The notes: generated by a model from the sequence alone, not told the origin. A stretch of DNA of 64,000 bases from Streptomyces cellostaticus (GCF_023630175.1 NZ_JALLIN010000023.1:1-64000), one strand, 5' to 3'. Shown: positions 9,131-18,161, counted from the first letter of the stretch. Translations and numbers: made by a program.

Positions 9131-10294
9131 TCAGGGTGCCGGCGGCACCGCGACGGGCGGCCGGGGGCCCACGTAGCGCGCCACCGGCCGGATGATCTTC
9201 GGGTCCGCCGCCTGTTCCAGGATGTTGGCGCTCCAGCCCACCACCCGGGCGGCCGCGAAGGTGGGGGTGAACATCTCCCGGGGCAGACCGCACAGTTCCA
9301 TGACCACGCCCGCGTAGTACTCGACGTTCGTGTGCAGTTCGCGGCCCGGCTTCAGCTCGGTGAGGACCGCCTCGACGTGCCGTTCGACCTCGACGGCCAG
9401 ATCGACGCGCGGGCCGCCGAAGCCGAGGGCGATCTCCCGCAGCATCCGCGAACGGGGGTCCTCCGTGCGGTAGACGGCATGACCGAAGCCCATGACCCGG
9501 TCACCGGCGAGCACCCGCTCCCTGATCCAGGCGTCGGCCCGGTCCGGCGTTCCGATCGCGTCCAGGGTGTCGAGCGCGCGGCTCGGCGCCCCGCCGTGCA
9601 GCGGCCCGGACAGGGCACCCACCGCCCCGGCGAGACAGGCCGCGACGTCGGCGCCGGTGGACGCGATGACCCGGGCGGTGAACGTTGACGCGTTGAATCC
9701 GTGGTCAATGGTTGAGATCAGGTATTGCTCGACCGCACGGGCCCGGCGCGGGTCGGGCTCCTCGCCCGTGAGCATGTAGAGGTAGTTCGCCGCGTGGGGC
9801 AGGTCCGTACGGGGCTCGACGGGATCGAGGCCCCGGCCGAGCCGGTACAGCGCGGTGAGCAGCGTGGGCACGGCCGCACAGGCGGCCACGGTGTCGGCAC
9901 GCCGCTGATCCGGGTCCGTGTCGTAGACCGGACGGAACCCCCGCGCGGCGCCCAGCAGCGACAGCGCGGTGCGCAGGCCGGCCAGCGGCCCGGAGCCGCG
10001 GCCTGCCGCGGCGACGGCGGGGAGGGCGGCGCGGACCTCCCGGGGCAGCCGGCGCAGCCGCGCGGTCTCGGCCGCGAAGGACGCGGCACGCCCGGGCTCC
10101 GGCAGGGTCCCGTGCACCAGGAGGTGCCAGACGTCCTCGAACCCGCGGGTGCGCGCCAGTTCGACGGCCGAGTACTGCCGGTAGTGGTAGAACCCCTCGA
10201 CTCCCCGGACGTCGCCGACGCGGGTGTCGGTGACGACGACCCCGGCGAGCCCGCGCGGTACCTCGACACGGGGTGCGGTCCTGTTGACGGACAT
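9131..10294 (-). CDS. Citrate synthase family protein (no HTH domain)
   Basis: A 387-residue type II citrate synthase-like enzyme, expected to condense acetyl-CoA (or propionyl-CoA) with oxaloacetate in the cytoplasm. Conserved active-site segments are GGAPSRALDTLD, the catalytic histidine block MGFGHAVYRTEDPRS and ARVVGWSANILEQ. The start ATG has a perfect AAGGAG seven bases upstream. It is divergently transcribed from a second, HTH-bearing citrate synthase paralogue across 112 bp that contain AT-rich inverted repeats. In Streptomyces these are secondary paralogues besides the main TCA enzyme; 2-methylcitrate synthase activity is a possible alternative. A neighbouring prp operon, which would support that role, is absent here. 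Confidence 0.88.
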   Translation of the reverse strand: MSVNRTAPRVEVPRGLAGVVVTDTRVGDVRGVEGFYHYRQYSAVELARTRGFEDVWHLLVHGTLPEPGRAASFAAETARLRRLPREVRAALPAVAAAGRGSGPLAGLRTALSLLGAARGFRPVYDTDPDQRRADTVAACAAVPTLLTALYRLGRGLDPVEPRTDLPHAANYLYMLTGEEPDPRRARAVEQYLISTIDHGFNASTFTARVIASTGADVAACLAGAVGALSGPLHGGAPSRALDTLDAIGTPDRADAWIRERVLAGDRVMGFGHAVYRTEDPRSRMLREIALGFGGPRVDLAVEVERHVEAVLTELKPGRELHTNVEYYAGVVMELCGLPREMFTPTFAAARVVGWSANILEQAADPKIIRPVARYVGPRPPVAVPPAP

Positions 10295-10331
10295 GGTGTC
10301 TCCTTCTTGTACTTGATCCGACTGTCCATGC

Positions 10332-10365
10332 TTGACTATATGACTGTCAATATTGATTGAATCAA
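10332..10365. promoter_or_regulatory. AT-rich inverted repeats between the divergent citrate synthase genes
   Basis: Two adjacent dyads lie here: TTGAC-N9-GTCAA (10332-10350) and TTGAT-TGA-ATCAA (10353-10365). The block is strikingly AT-rich for this genome and lies between divergent starts at 10294 and 10407. On the minus strand it includes TATAGT, a possible -10. It is the best candidate operator for the DNA-binding domain of the adjacent HTH-citrate synthase; that link is inference. Confidence 0.55.
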
Positions 10366-10406
10366 CTCTAAGCACCACGACATGACGAGACGGCTACGGT
10401 GACCCC

Positions 10407-11672
10407 ATGCGCGATCACGAACCCGCTCCCGGCCCGCGGCCCGGGCGAAGGCTGAGCACCAGGGAGACCGCAGAGGTGCTCGGCGTGAAGCCGGAGACGG
10501 TGTACGCCTACGTGAGCCGCGGCCTGCTCAGCAGCGAGCGGCGGCCCGGAAGCCGCTCCAGCACCTTCGACGCGAAGGATGTCGAGGCACTGGCCCGGCG
10601 CAACCGCCGGGAGGCCGCGGGGAGTCCGGGCTCCGGGGGCGACCTGTCCGTGCGGACCCGCATCACCCTCATCGAGGAGGACCGCTACTACTTCCGTGGC
10701 GTCGACGCCACGGAACTGGCCCTCGGGCACTCCTACGAGGAGGTCGCGGAGTGGCTGTGGACGGGCCGGCTGAGCCCGGGCACCACCTTCGCCGCACCGG
10801 AGACCACCGTCGAGGTCGCCCGCCGCGCCGTGAACGCCCTGCCGGAGCACACCTCACCGGCCGACCGGCTGCGGGTGGCTGCCATCGCCGCTGCGGCCGA
10901 GGACCCCCTGCGTTTCGACCTCGCCGAGGAGACGGTGCTGGGTACCGGACGCATCCTCATCCCCACGCTCGTGGCCGCGCTGCCGCCCGTCCGGCACGAC
11001 CACGCGGACCAGGACGACGGCCCCCTGGCCCACCGCCTGTGGCACCGGCTGACCGGCCGCCGCCCCGACGAGGCCTCGCTGCGCGTCCTGGACACCGCCC
11101 TGGCCCTGCTCGCCGACCACGACCTGGCCGCGTCCACACTCGCCGTCCGGGTCGCCGCCTCGGCCCGCGCGCACGCGTACGCGGCCGTCTCGGCCGGGCT
11201 CGGCGTCCTGGAGGGCCCGCTGCACGGTGCCGCCAGCGGCCTGGCCCACCGGATGCTGCTCGACGTGCTGGACCAGGGGAGCGCGGTCCCGGTGATCGCG
11301 GACGAGCTGCGCGCGGGGCGGCGGGTGCCCGGGCTGGGCCACCGGCTCTACTCCGGCGAAGACCCCCGCGCGCGCGTGCTGTTCGGCCTCCTGGAGCAGG
11401 TGCCGCACGCCGGGTCGGCGCTCCTCGCGGCCCGCGACGTCGTCGCCACCACCGCCCGGCACACCCCGCTGCACGCCAACGTAGACCTGGCGCTCGCGGT
11501 GTTCACCGCCTCCTGCGGCATGCCCGCCACCGCCGGGGAGACGATCTTCGCCGTGGCCCGTACGGCGGGCTGGATCGCCCACGCCCTGGAGGAGTACGGC
11601 GAACGCCCGCTGCGCATGCGCCCGAGCGGTCACTACGTCGGCCCGCGCCCCCCGCAGCCCCTGCCGCGGTGA
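10407..11672 (+). CDS. Citrate synthase-like protein with N-terminal MerR/excisionase-type HTH
   Basis: A 421-residue protein. Residues ~12-62 form a DNA-binding domain of the MerR/excisionase type (LSTRETAEVLGVKPETVYAY...SRSSTFDAKDVEALARR). The rest is a citrate synthase fold, with the substrate loop GAASGLAHRMLLD and the catalytic histidine in PGLGHRLYSGEDPRAR. The histidine block is kept, so catalysis is possible; the fused HTH suggests that it also binds DNA, perhaps as a metabolite-sensing regulator. It sits back to back with the HTH-less paralogue. No good ribosome site precedes the ATG, so the mRNA may have a short or absent leader. The architecture recurs in actinobacteria, but its role is not established to my knowledge. 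Confidence 0.88.
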   Translation: MRDHEPAPGPRPGRRLSTRETAEVLGVKPETVYAYVSRGLLSSERRPGSRSSTFDAKDVEALARRNRREAAGSPGSGGDLSVRTRITLIEEDRYYFRGVDATELALGHSYEEVAEWLWTGRLSPGTTFAAPETTVEVARRAVNALPEHTSPADRLRVAAIAAAAEDPLRFDLAEETVLGTGRILIPTLVAALPPVRHDHADQDDGPLAHRLWHRLTGRRPDEASLRVLDTALALLADHDLAASTLAVRVAASARAHAYAAVSAGLGVLEGPLHGAASGLAHRMLLDVLDQGSAVPVIADELRAGRRVPGLGHRLYSGEDPRARVLFGLLEQVPHAGSALLAARDVVATTARHTPLHANVDLALAVFTASCGMPATAGETIFAVARTAGWIAHALEEYGERPLRMRPSGHYVGPRPPQPLPR

Positions 11673-11731
11673 GGCGGCCCGTGCCGCCGCCGGGGCGGAC
11701 ACGGCCCGGCCGGAAGTCGCCCCCGGAGGAG

Positions 11732-11750
11732 TCAGGTTAGGCTCGCCTCT
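11732..11750 (+). promoter_or_regulatory. Iron box (DmdR/IdeR/DtxR-type operator)
   Basis: TCAGGTTAGGCTCGCCTCT matches the Streptomyces iron box TTAGGTTAGGCTCACCTAA at 15 of 19 positions, by eye. It contains TAGGCT as a likely -10 and ends directly before the GTG start of the next gene. That implies iron repression and probably a leaderless transcript. Confidence 0.85.
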
Positions 11751-12692
11751 GTGAGTAGGTGCGCGACCGTCTCCCGGAACCTCGACGAGCCCGTTTCCGC
11801 CACGGCCGCCACGGCGACGACGTGGCTGCTGCTGGAGCAGTCCGGGCCGTGGGGCGCGAAGGCGCTCACGTCGAGCCATCTCGACCCCGTGGTCGGCCGC
11901 GCCCTGGAGGCCGCCGCCGAGGGAACCGGAGTCCGTGTCGCACTGGTCCGGCGCCCCGGCCGGCACGCCGACCCCGGCACCCCGGAACCGCGGCGGGTGT
12001 ACGCGGCCCACACCGTGCCGGGCGACGTCTGGCTGCACAGCGCCACCACCCGGGACCCGCGCCGGCTGCTCGACCTCGACTTCACCGCGCTCGGCGGCGG
12101 CGACCACCGCTCCTTCGGCACGGCACTCGGCGGCGGGCCGCACACCGGGGATCCGCTCGCGCTCGTCTGCACCAACGGCAAGCGCGACCGCTGCTGCGCC
12201 CTCCTCGGCCGTCCACTCGCCGCGGAACTGGCCGCCTCCGGTGTGCGCGGCGTGTGGGAGGTCACCCATCTGGGTGGCCATCGCTTCTCACCGACGGTGC
12301 TCGTGCTGCCGTACGGCTACGCCTACGGCCGGGTGACGGCGCACACGGTGGAGGCGGCCCTGCGCGGCGTCCGGGAGGGGCGCGTGGAACTGGACGGCTG
12401 CCGCGGCTGCTCCGCCTGGGAACGGCCCGGCCAGGCCGCCGAGCTGGCCGTGCGCTCGGTGGCGGGGGTGCTCCGGGCCGGGGCGCTGAACGTCGTGCGG
12501 ACCGAGGGCGGGGCGCCCCGCTGGGAGGTCGTCGTCGCCCATGCCGACGGCCGCCGCTGGCGCGTCTCGGTGGCGCAGGGCGCGTCGCTGCCGCCACGCC
12601 CGGAGAGCTGCGGCGCCTCGGTGCTCGGCGCGCCGGCGCGGATGGACGTGGTCGCGGTGCGCGAGCTGAGGACGACGGCGCTGGCGAGCTGA
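11751..12692 (+). CDS. Sucrase/ferredoxin-like (Suc_Fer-like) family protein
   Basis: A 313-residue protein of the sucrase/ferredoxin-like family, a thioredoxin-fold [2Fe-2S] group related to yeast Aim32. The recognisable core is CTNGKRDRCCALLGRPLAAEL (about 141-161; the cysteines are likely cluster ligands), then HLGGHRFSPTVLVLPYGYAYGRV, and a second cysteine pair in DGCRGCSAWER. The GTG start abuts an iron box with no ribosome site at normal spacing (GGAGGA is over 20 nt away), so leaderless translation is likely. In actinobacteria such proteins are often encoded near siderophore uptake genes. A role in ferric-siderophore reduction is therefore plausible, but this is inference. Confidence 0.88.
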   Translation: MSRCATVSRNLDEPVSATAATATTWLLLEQSGPWGAKALTSSHLDPVVGRALEAAAEGTGVRVALVRRPGRHADPGTPEPRRVYAAHTVPGDVWLHSATTRDPRRLLDLDFTALGGGDHRSFGTALGGGPHTGDPLALVCTNGKRDRCCALLGRPLAAELAASGVRGVWEVTHLGGHRFSPTVLVLPYGYAYGRVTAHTVEAALRGVREGRVELDGCRGCSAWERPGQAAELAVRSVAGVLRAGALNVVRTEGGAPRWEVVVAHADGRRWRVSVAQGASLPPRPESCGASVLGAPARMDVVAVRELRTTALAS

Positions 12693-12771
12693 GCCCGGCC
12701 CCGGTGCCGGCCGGGAGATCCGTGCCACACCGTCTGGGGCCGGGCCGGGCGGCCCACGTACGGTCGTGGGC

Positions 12772-14481
12772 ATGAGGCCCACTCCCCCCGCACGCCGTCT
12801 GCGCCTCGGACTGCCCCGACGGGTGTTCTCGCAGGTGCTGCTCATGCAGGTGGCGGTCGCCGCGGGGGTCGCGGTGCTCGCCACCGGGCTGTTCCTGGCA
12901 CCGCTGAGCAAACAGCTCGACCAGGAGGCGATGCGCCGGGCCCTGGCCATCGCCCAGACCACGGCACAGGACCCGGAGATCGCCGAGGGGGTGCTGACCA
13001 CCCCGCCGAGCAGGAACGGCCCGGTGCAACGGGAGGCCGAGCGGATCCGGCACGCCACCAACGCCGAGTACATCGTGGTGCTGGACCGCCGCTGGGTGCG
13101 CTGGTCGCACCCCACTCCCGAGCAGATCGGCCATCCCGTCTCCACCGATCCCACCGACGCGCTGGACGGCCGGGACGTCATGGGGATCGACGAGGGCACC
13201 CTGGGCCGCTCCGCGCGCGGGAAGGTGCCGCTGTACGACGCCGATCACCGGATCATCGGCGCGGTGTCGGTCGGGATCGCGTACGACAGTGTGCGCGCCC
13301 GGCTGCTCGCCGCGATACCCGGCCTGTTCGCATACGCGGGCGGGGCCCTGGCGGTGGGCGCCCTGGCCGCCTGGCTGGTCTCCCGCCGGGTGCAGCGGCA
13401 GACCAGGGACCTGGCCTTCTCCGACATCTCGGCCCTGCTCGCCGAGCGTGAGGCGATGCTGCACGGCATCCGGGAGGGCGTGGTCGCGCTCGACCGCGGC
13501 GGACGTATCCGCCTGCTCAACGACGAGGCCCGGCGGCTGCTGGGCCTCGGCGACGAGGCCGTCGGCAAGTCGCTGGACGAGGCACTGGGCGAGGGCCGCA
13601 CCGCGGACGTGCTGGCCGGCCGGGTGACCGGCACCGATCTGCTGACGGTGCGCGGGCAGCGCGTGCTGGTCGCCAACCGCATGCCCACCGACGACGGGGG
13701 CGCCGTGGCCACCCTGCGCGACCGCACCGAGCTGGAGCAGCTCGGCCGTGAACTCGACTCCACCCGTGGTCTGATCGACGCGCTGCGCGCGCAGGACCAC
13801 GAGCACGCCAACCGCATGCACACCCTGCTCGGCCTGCTCGAGCTCGAGATGTACGACGACGCCGTGGAGTTCGTCGGCGAGGTCGTCGGGGACCACCGGG
13901 TCACCGCCGAGCAGGTCACCGAGAAGATCCAGGACCCGCTGCTGGCCGCCCTGCTGGTCGGCAAGGCGACCGTCGCCGCCGAGCGCGGGGTCGCCCTGTG
14001 GGTGTCGGAGCGCACCCGGCTCCCGGACCGGCTCGTCGACCCGCGAGGACTCGTGACGGTCGTGGGCAACCTGGTGGACAACGCGCTGGACGCGGTCGCC
14101 GCCACCCCGCACGCGCGCGTGGAGGTCGAGTTGCGCACCGAGGGCCGCACGGTCGTGCTGAGGGTGCGCGACACCGGGCCCGGCATCCCGGCGGACCAGC
14201 GGGAGCTCGTCTTCACGGACGGCTGGTCCACCAAGGAACCGCCCGCGCACGGCAAGCGGGGCCTGGGTCTTCCGCTGGTGCGCCGACTCGCCGAACGGCA
14301 GGGCGGTGGCGCGACGGTGGGCGCCGCGGACGGCGGCGGCGCGGAGTTCACCGTCGTGCTGCCCGAGGCGCTCACCGACGCGCTGAACGGACCGGATCGG
14401 GAGTCCGCCCCGGCGGGGCCCGGCGTGTCCGGGACGGCCGCGGCCGCCGCGCCGGCCCCCGCCGGGGAGGAGGCACGGTGA
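12772..14481 (+). CDS. Sensor histidine kinase, CitA/DcuS type
   Basis: A 569-residue membrane kinase. A transmembrane helix at ~18-42 is followed by an extracellular Cache/PAS-like sensor (~45-178, with the tail YDADHRIIGAVSVGIAYD). A second helix lies at ~180-203, then a cytoplasmic PAS, a phosphoacceptor region (QDHEHANRMHTLLGLLELEMYDDA) and the HATPase domain (GNLVDNALDAV, DTGPGIP, GKRGLGLPLVRRL). The family senses C4-dicarboxylates, citrate or similar acids. The gene overlaps the response regulator gene downstream by four bases. GTG at 12766 is an alternative start two codons upstream. The next locus is a substrate-binding ABC importer on the opposite strand, a plausible target. Confidence 0.93.
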   Translation: MRPTPPARRLRLGLPRRVFSQVLLMQVAVAAGVAVLATGLFLAPLSKQLDQEAMRRALAIAQTTAQDPEIAEGVLTTPPSRNGPVQREAERIRHATNAEYIVVLDRRWVRWSHPTPEQIGHPVSTDPTDALDGRDVMGIDEGTLGRSARGKVPLYDADHRIIGAVSVGIAYDSVRARLLAAIPGLFAYAGGALAVGALAAWLVSRRVQRQTRDLAFSDISALLAEREAMLHGIREGVVALDRGGRIRLLNDEARRLLGLGDEAVGKSLDEALGEGRTADVLAGRVTGTDLLTVRGQRVLVANRMPTDDGGAVATLRDRTELEQLGRELDSTRGLIDALRAQDHEHANRMHTLLGLLELEMYDDAVEFVGEVVGDHRVTAEQVTEKIQDPLLAALLVGKATVAAERGVALWVSERTRLPDRLVDPRGLVTVVGNLVDNALDAVAATPHARVEVELRTEGRTVVLRVRDTGPGIPADQRELVFTDGWSTKEPPAHGKRGLGLPLVRRLAERQGGGATVGAADGGGAEFTVVLPEALTDALNGPDRESAPAGPGVSGTAAAAAPAPAGEEAR

Positions 14482-15158
14482 TCGAGGTCCTGGTCGTGGA
14501 CGACGACACCCGCGTCGCCCGGGTCAACGCCGCCTACGTCGAGAAGGTGCCCGGTTTCCATGTGGCCGGCGAGGCGTACAGCGCGGCCGGGGCGCTGCGC
14601 CTGCTGGCCGCGCTGCCCCGCGTCGACCTCGTCCTCATGGACCACTACCTGCCCGACGGCACCGGGCTCGCGGCGGTCCAGGAGATGCGCCGGCGCGGGC
14701 ACCCGACCGACGTCATCATGGTGACGGCCGCGCGGGACGTCTCGACCGTGCAGGCGGCCATGCGCCACGGTGCTGTGCAGTACCTGGTGAAGCCGTTCGG
14801 GTTCATGGGGCTGCGGGCCAGGCTGGAGGGGTACGCCCGGCTGCGCCGGACGCTGGACGGCGGCGGTGAGGCCGAACAGGCCGAGGTGGACCGTGTCTTC
14901 GGTGCCCTGTCCGCGCCGTCCGAGCCCGACCTGCCCCGGTCGCACTCCCCCACCACCGCCGAGCTGGTGCGCCGGGCCCTGATGCGGGCCGAAGGCGCCC
15001 TGTCCGCGCAGGAGACCGCAGCGCTGACCGGGGTGAGCCGGCAGACCGCCCAGCGCCATCTCAAGCTCCTGGAGCGGACCGGACGGGCCCGGCTGACGCT
15101 GAGGTACGGCGGCGCGGGCCGCCCGGAACACCGTTACGTGTGGGCGACCCGCCCCTGA
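14478..15158 (+). CDS. Response regulator, CitB/DcuR family
   Basis: A 226-residue regulator. The N-terminal receiver has the acidic pocket DDD near residue 8, the phosphoacceptor Asp in LVLMDHYLPDGTG (about 54) and the conserved Lys in YLVKPF (about 105). The C-terminal HTH (~165-205) reads LSAQETAALTGVSRQTAQRHL. It starts at GTG within the GTGA overlap with its kinase gene, with GGAGG upstream. It is the cognate partner of the CitA-type kinase. A close paralogue (roughly 60% alike by eye) lies at 18222, on the far side of the ABC transporter, without a kinase of its own. Confidence 0.93.
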   Translation: MIEVLVVDDDTRVARVNAAYVEKVPGFHVAGEAYSAAGALRLLAALPRVDLVLMDHYLPDGTGLAAVQEMRRRGHPTDVIMVTAARDVSTVQAAMRHGAVQYLVKPFGFMGLRARLEGYARLRRTLDGGGEAEQAEVDRVFGALSAPSEPDLPRSHSPTTAELVRRALMRAEGALSAQETAALTGVSRQTAQRHLKLLERTGRARLTLRYGGAGRPEHRYVWATRP

Positions 15159-15176
15159 GCGGGTGGATCGCGGGTG

Positions 15177-16232
15177 CTACCCGGCGGCCTCGACGAACTC
15201 GGTCGTGTAGGTCTTCTCCAGGTCCACCTCGGCGTTCTTGATGTTCGGGTTGAACGCCTTGAGGACCTTCTCGACGGTCTCGGGACCGTTCTCCGGCATC
15301 ACGCCGTCCTTGGTGAACATCGGCAGCGTGCTCTTGATCGCGTCCGCGTAGAGCGTCCGGTCTCCCTGGGAGTAGTCGGCGGGCATCCTGGCGGCGATCT
15401 CCGCGGCGCTGTGGGTGGACATCCACTTGAGCGTCCTGACGAACGCGTCGGCCAGCTTCTGGACGGTCTCCTTGTGCCCGTTCACCCAGTCCGTGCGCAT
15501 GTACAGACTGGACGACGGGTACGGCCCGCCCAGCGCCTCCCGGGAGCCCTCGGGGGTGCGCATGTCGAGGAGGATCTTCCCGGCCTTCTTGTCGAGGATG
15601 GTGGCGACGGTCGGGTCGGTGGTCATGCCGGCGTCGATCGAGCCCTGCTGCAGCGCCGCGATGAACGTCGGGCCGGCTCCCACGGCGACCGGGGTGAACT
15701 CGCTGACGTTCACGCCGTTCTTGACCGCGAGGTACTTGGTGAGGAAGTCGGTGGAGGAACCGAGGCCGGTGACACCGAGCTTCCTGCCCCTGAAGTCCTT
15801 CGGCGAGGTGACGTCCGCCGCCTTCCCGGCGGCGACGACCTCCACCTCGCCGGGGGCGTGCGAGAACTGCACGACGGACTCCACGGCCTTGCCCTTCGTC
15901 TGCAGGTCGAGGGTGTGGTCGTAGAAGCCGACGGCGCCCTGGACCTGACCGGAGACGAGCGCGGTCTCGGCCTGGACACCGGCGGGCTCGCTGAGCAGCT
16001 CCACGTCCAGGCCCTCGGAGTCGAAGTAGCCGAGGCGCTGGGTGAGCATGGCCGGCAGATAGATGACCTTGTCCAGGCCGCCGACCATGATCTTGACCTT
16101 CGTGCCCTTGCCGTCGCCCTTGCCGCCGGCGGCCGAGGTGCTGCTCGCCGCGTCGTTGGCGCAGGCGGTGAGCGAGGACAGGGCGAGCAGGCCGGAGACG
16201 GCGAGCGAGGCGTATCTGGCGGTCTTGCGCAT
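15177..16232 (-). CDS. ABC transporter substrate-binding lipoprotein (SsuA/TauA/NMT1-like)
   Basis: A 351-residue extracytoplasmic binding protein. The signal peptide ends in a lipobox LTAC, with the lipidated Cys at about 24. The mature part has the NMT1/SsuA fold, with landmarks such as GLGSSTDFLTKYLA, QQGSIDAGMTTDPT and PYPSSSLYMR. It feeds the permease and ATPase encoded upstream in the same minus-strand operon. Family members bind sulfonates, taurine, nitrate, pyrimidine precursors or other small anions; the ligand is not evident. The gene order ATPase-permease-binding protein, with CitB-type regulators on both sides, suggests an organic-acid-like substrate. A 162-bp spacer separates it from the permease gene. 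Confidence 0.92.
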   Translation of the reverse strand: MRKTARYASLAVSGLLALSSLTACANDAASSTSAAGGKGDGKGTKVKIMVGGLDKVIYLPAMLTQRLGYFDSEGLDVELLSEPAGVQAETALVSGQVQGAVGFYDHTLDLQTKGKAVESVVQFSHAPGEVEVVAAGKAADVTSPKDFRGRKLGVTGLGSSTDFLTKYLAVKNGVNVSEFTPVAVGAGPTFIAALQQGSIDAGMTTDPTVATILDKKAGKILLDMRTPEGSREALGGPYPSSSLYMRTDWVNGHKETVQKLADAFVRTLKWMSTHSAAEIAARMPADYSQGDRTLYADAIKSTLPMFTKDGVMPENGPETVEKVLKAFNPNIKNAEVDLEKTYTTEFVEAAG

Positions 16233-16394
16233 GCGGGTTCACGTCCTTGTGAGAGGGCTGTGCGGGGACAGGGCCGTGCGGGGAGCGGGCTGGAGAAGGG
16301 GGACGGAGGAAGGAGGGCTGTGCCGGGAGAGGGCCGTGGGGCGCAGGAGGCGTCGTGGAGTGCCGCGGCGCGGGACGGCGCCCGGCGGCTCGGC

Positions 16395-17258
16395 TCAGCG
16401 GTCGGAGTTCGCCGGCTTCCAGCGGAAGATACGGCGTTCGGCGAAGGTCAGCAGACCCTCGGCGAGGAGCGCGACGACCGCGAGGATGACCATCGCGGCG
16501 TACACCCCCGCGGCGTTGAAGGTGCCCTGGGAGGCGGCGACGAGCAGTCCGATGCCCTTCGTGGCGCCGATGTACTCGCCGACGATGGCGCCGATGAGGG
16601 CGAAGCCGAAGCTGACGTGGAGGCTGGTGAAGATCCAGGACGTCGCCGACGGGACGACCACCTGCAGCGTCACCTTCCGGTCGCTCGCCCCGAGGATCCG
16701 GGCGTTGGCGACCAGGTTGCGGTCGACCTCGCGGGCGCCCTGGAAGGCGTTGAAGAACACCGGGAAGAACACCAGCACCACGGCCGACGCGACCTTGGAG
16801 GCGGGGCCCAGGCCGAACCAGATCACGAAGATCGGGGCCAGGACGATCCTGGGAAGGGAGTTGAGGACCTTGATGTACGGGCCGAGGACATCGGCGAGGA
16901 AGGCGATCCTTCCCAGGGCGATGCCGAACACCACACCGGCGACGACACCGATGGCCCAGCCCAGCAGCGCCTCGTGCAGCGTGTACCAGATCTGCTCGCC
17001 CAGGGAGCCCTGGGCGGTCCCGTGCGTCACCCAACTGCTGATCTGGTCCCAGATCTTCGAGGGCATGGAGAAGTTGAACGGATCGATGACGGCGGCCCGG
17101 GACAGTGCCTCCCACAGACCGAGCACGGCCACCAGCAGGAGCGCTCGCGCGGCGTTGACGACCACCTTGCGTCTGCGGGCGGCCTGAGCCCGTGACCGCG
17201 CGCGGCCCGGATTCCTCACCGTGTCGACGACCGGCGTGCTGAGCACCTCAGGCGACAT
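16395..17258 (-). CDS. ABC transporter permease (SsuC/TauC-like)
   Basis: A 287-residue BPD_transp_1 permease with about six membrane helices. The cytoplasmic coupling (EAA) loop is ARILGASDRKVTLQVVVPSA. The start ATG has AAGGGG upstream and lies inside the 3' end of the ATPase gene (11-bp overlap); this is preferred over a longer reading from upstream. It forms the membrane channel of the importer with the ATPase and binding protein. Confidence 0.92.
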   Translation of the reverse strand: MSPEVLSTPVVDTVRNPGRARSRAQAARRRKVVVNAARALLLVAVLGLWEALSRAAVIDPFNFSMPSKIWDQISSWVTHGTAQGSLGEQIWYTLHEALLGWAIGVVAGVVFGIALGRIAFLADVLGPYIKVLNSLPRIVLAPIFVIWFGLGPASKVASAVVLVFFPVFFNAFQGAREVDRNLVANARILGASDRKVTLQVVVPSATSWIFTSLHVSFGFALIGAIVGEYIGATKGIGLLVAASQGTFNAAGVYAAMVILAVVALLAEGLLTFAERRIFRWKPANSDR

Positions 17259-18063
17259 GCGCGGCACCCCTTTCCCGGGTGATGCGGACCTCTTCACCGA
17301 GGGACTCCCAGATCTCGCGGTAGATCTCGATGAACCGCGGCTCGAGGCGGACCGACTCGACCTTGCGCGGCCTGGGCAGGTCGATGTCGAAGACCTGCTT
17401 CACGGTCGCGGGCCCCGCGGTCATCACGACGACCTTGTCGGCCAGCGCGATGGACTCCTCCAGGTCGTGGGTGACGAAGACGACCGAGGCGCCCGTGCCC
17501 TCCCACAGCTCCAGCAACTCGTCCGACATCAACGCCCGGGTCTGCACGTCGAGCGCCGAGAACGGCTCGTCCATCAGCAGGATCTCCGGGTCGTTGACGA
17601 AGGTGGCGGCCAGGGCGACGCGCTTGCGCTGGCCGCCGGAGAGCTGGTGCGGATAGCGGTCCTCGAAGGCCGCGAGACCGACCCGGGCCAGCCACTCTCG
17701 GGCCCTCTGCCTGGCCTCCGCCTTGGGCACGCCCCGGAAGCGGGGGCCGGCCATCACATTGGAGAGCACCGTCCGCCAGGGGAAGGTGGCGTCCTGCTGG
17801 AAGACGAAGCCGACCTTGTCACCGACGCCGTCGACCGGCTCCCCGGCCACCAGCACCTCGCCCTCGCTGGGCTCCTCCAGGCCGCTGACCAGGGTCAGCG
17901 TGGTGGACTTGCCGCAGCCGGTCGGCCCCACGACGGCCACGAACTCGCCGCGCCGCACGGTGAGGTCAAGGCCGCACACGGCCGTGTGCAGTCCCCCCGA
18001 CGGGGTCCTGAAGGTTTTGCTCGCGCCCCGTAGCTCGATGGCGGGGCTGGTGTCTGTGCTCAT
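17248..18063 (-). CDS. ABC transporter ATP-binding protein (SsuB/TauB-like)
   Basis: A 271-residue importer ATPase with intact Walker A (GPTGCGKST), signature (LSGGQRKRVALA), Walker B (ILLMDEPFSALD) and switch histidine (VTHDLEE). It is the first gene of the ATPase-permease-binding protein operon. It starts with ATG at 18063, across a 158-bp divergent region from the orphan CitB-like regulator. That region carries direct repeats likely to bind a response regulator. Confidence 0.94.
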   Translation of the reverse strand: MSTDTSPAIELRGASKTFRTPSGGLHTAVCGLDLTVRRGEFVAVVGPTGCGKSTTLTLVSGLEEPSEGEVLVAGEPVDGVGDKVGFVFQQDATFPWRTVLSNVMAGPRFRGVPKAEARQRAREWLARVGLAAFEDRYPHQLSGGQRKRVALAATFVNDPEILLMDEPFSALDVQTRALMSDELLELWEGTGASVVFVTHDLEESIALADKVVVMTAGPATVKQVFDIDLPRPRKVESVRLEPRFIEIYREIWESLGEEVRITRERGAAHVA

Positions 18064-18123
18064 GGCCCGGGACGGTAGATGTGGCCCCGGCCACAACAGC
18101 AGTCTTGTGAGCGCATGCCGTTC

Positions 18124-18161
18124 TTTTGCTCGCAAGCACCTGTTGTGCTCGTTTTGCTCGC
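18124..18161. promoter_or_regulatory. Direct repeats in the importer/response-regulator divergent promoter
   Basis: TTTTGCTCGC occurs at 18124-18133 and again at 18152-18161 (28-bp period), with a related GTTGTGCTCG between them at 18142-18151. The repeats lie between the ABC ATPase and the orphan CitB-type regulator genes. They look like response-regulator half-sites; the binding factor is inferred. Confidence 0.5.
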
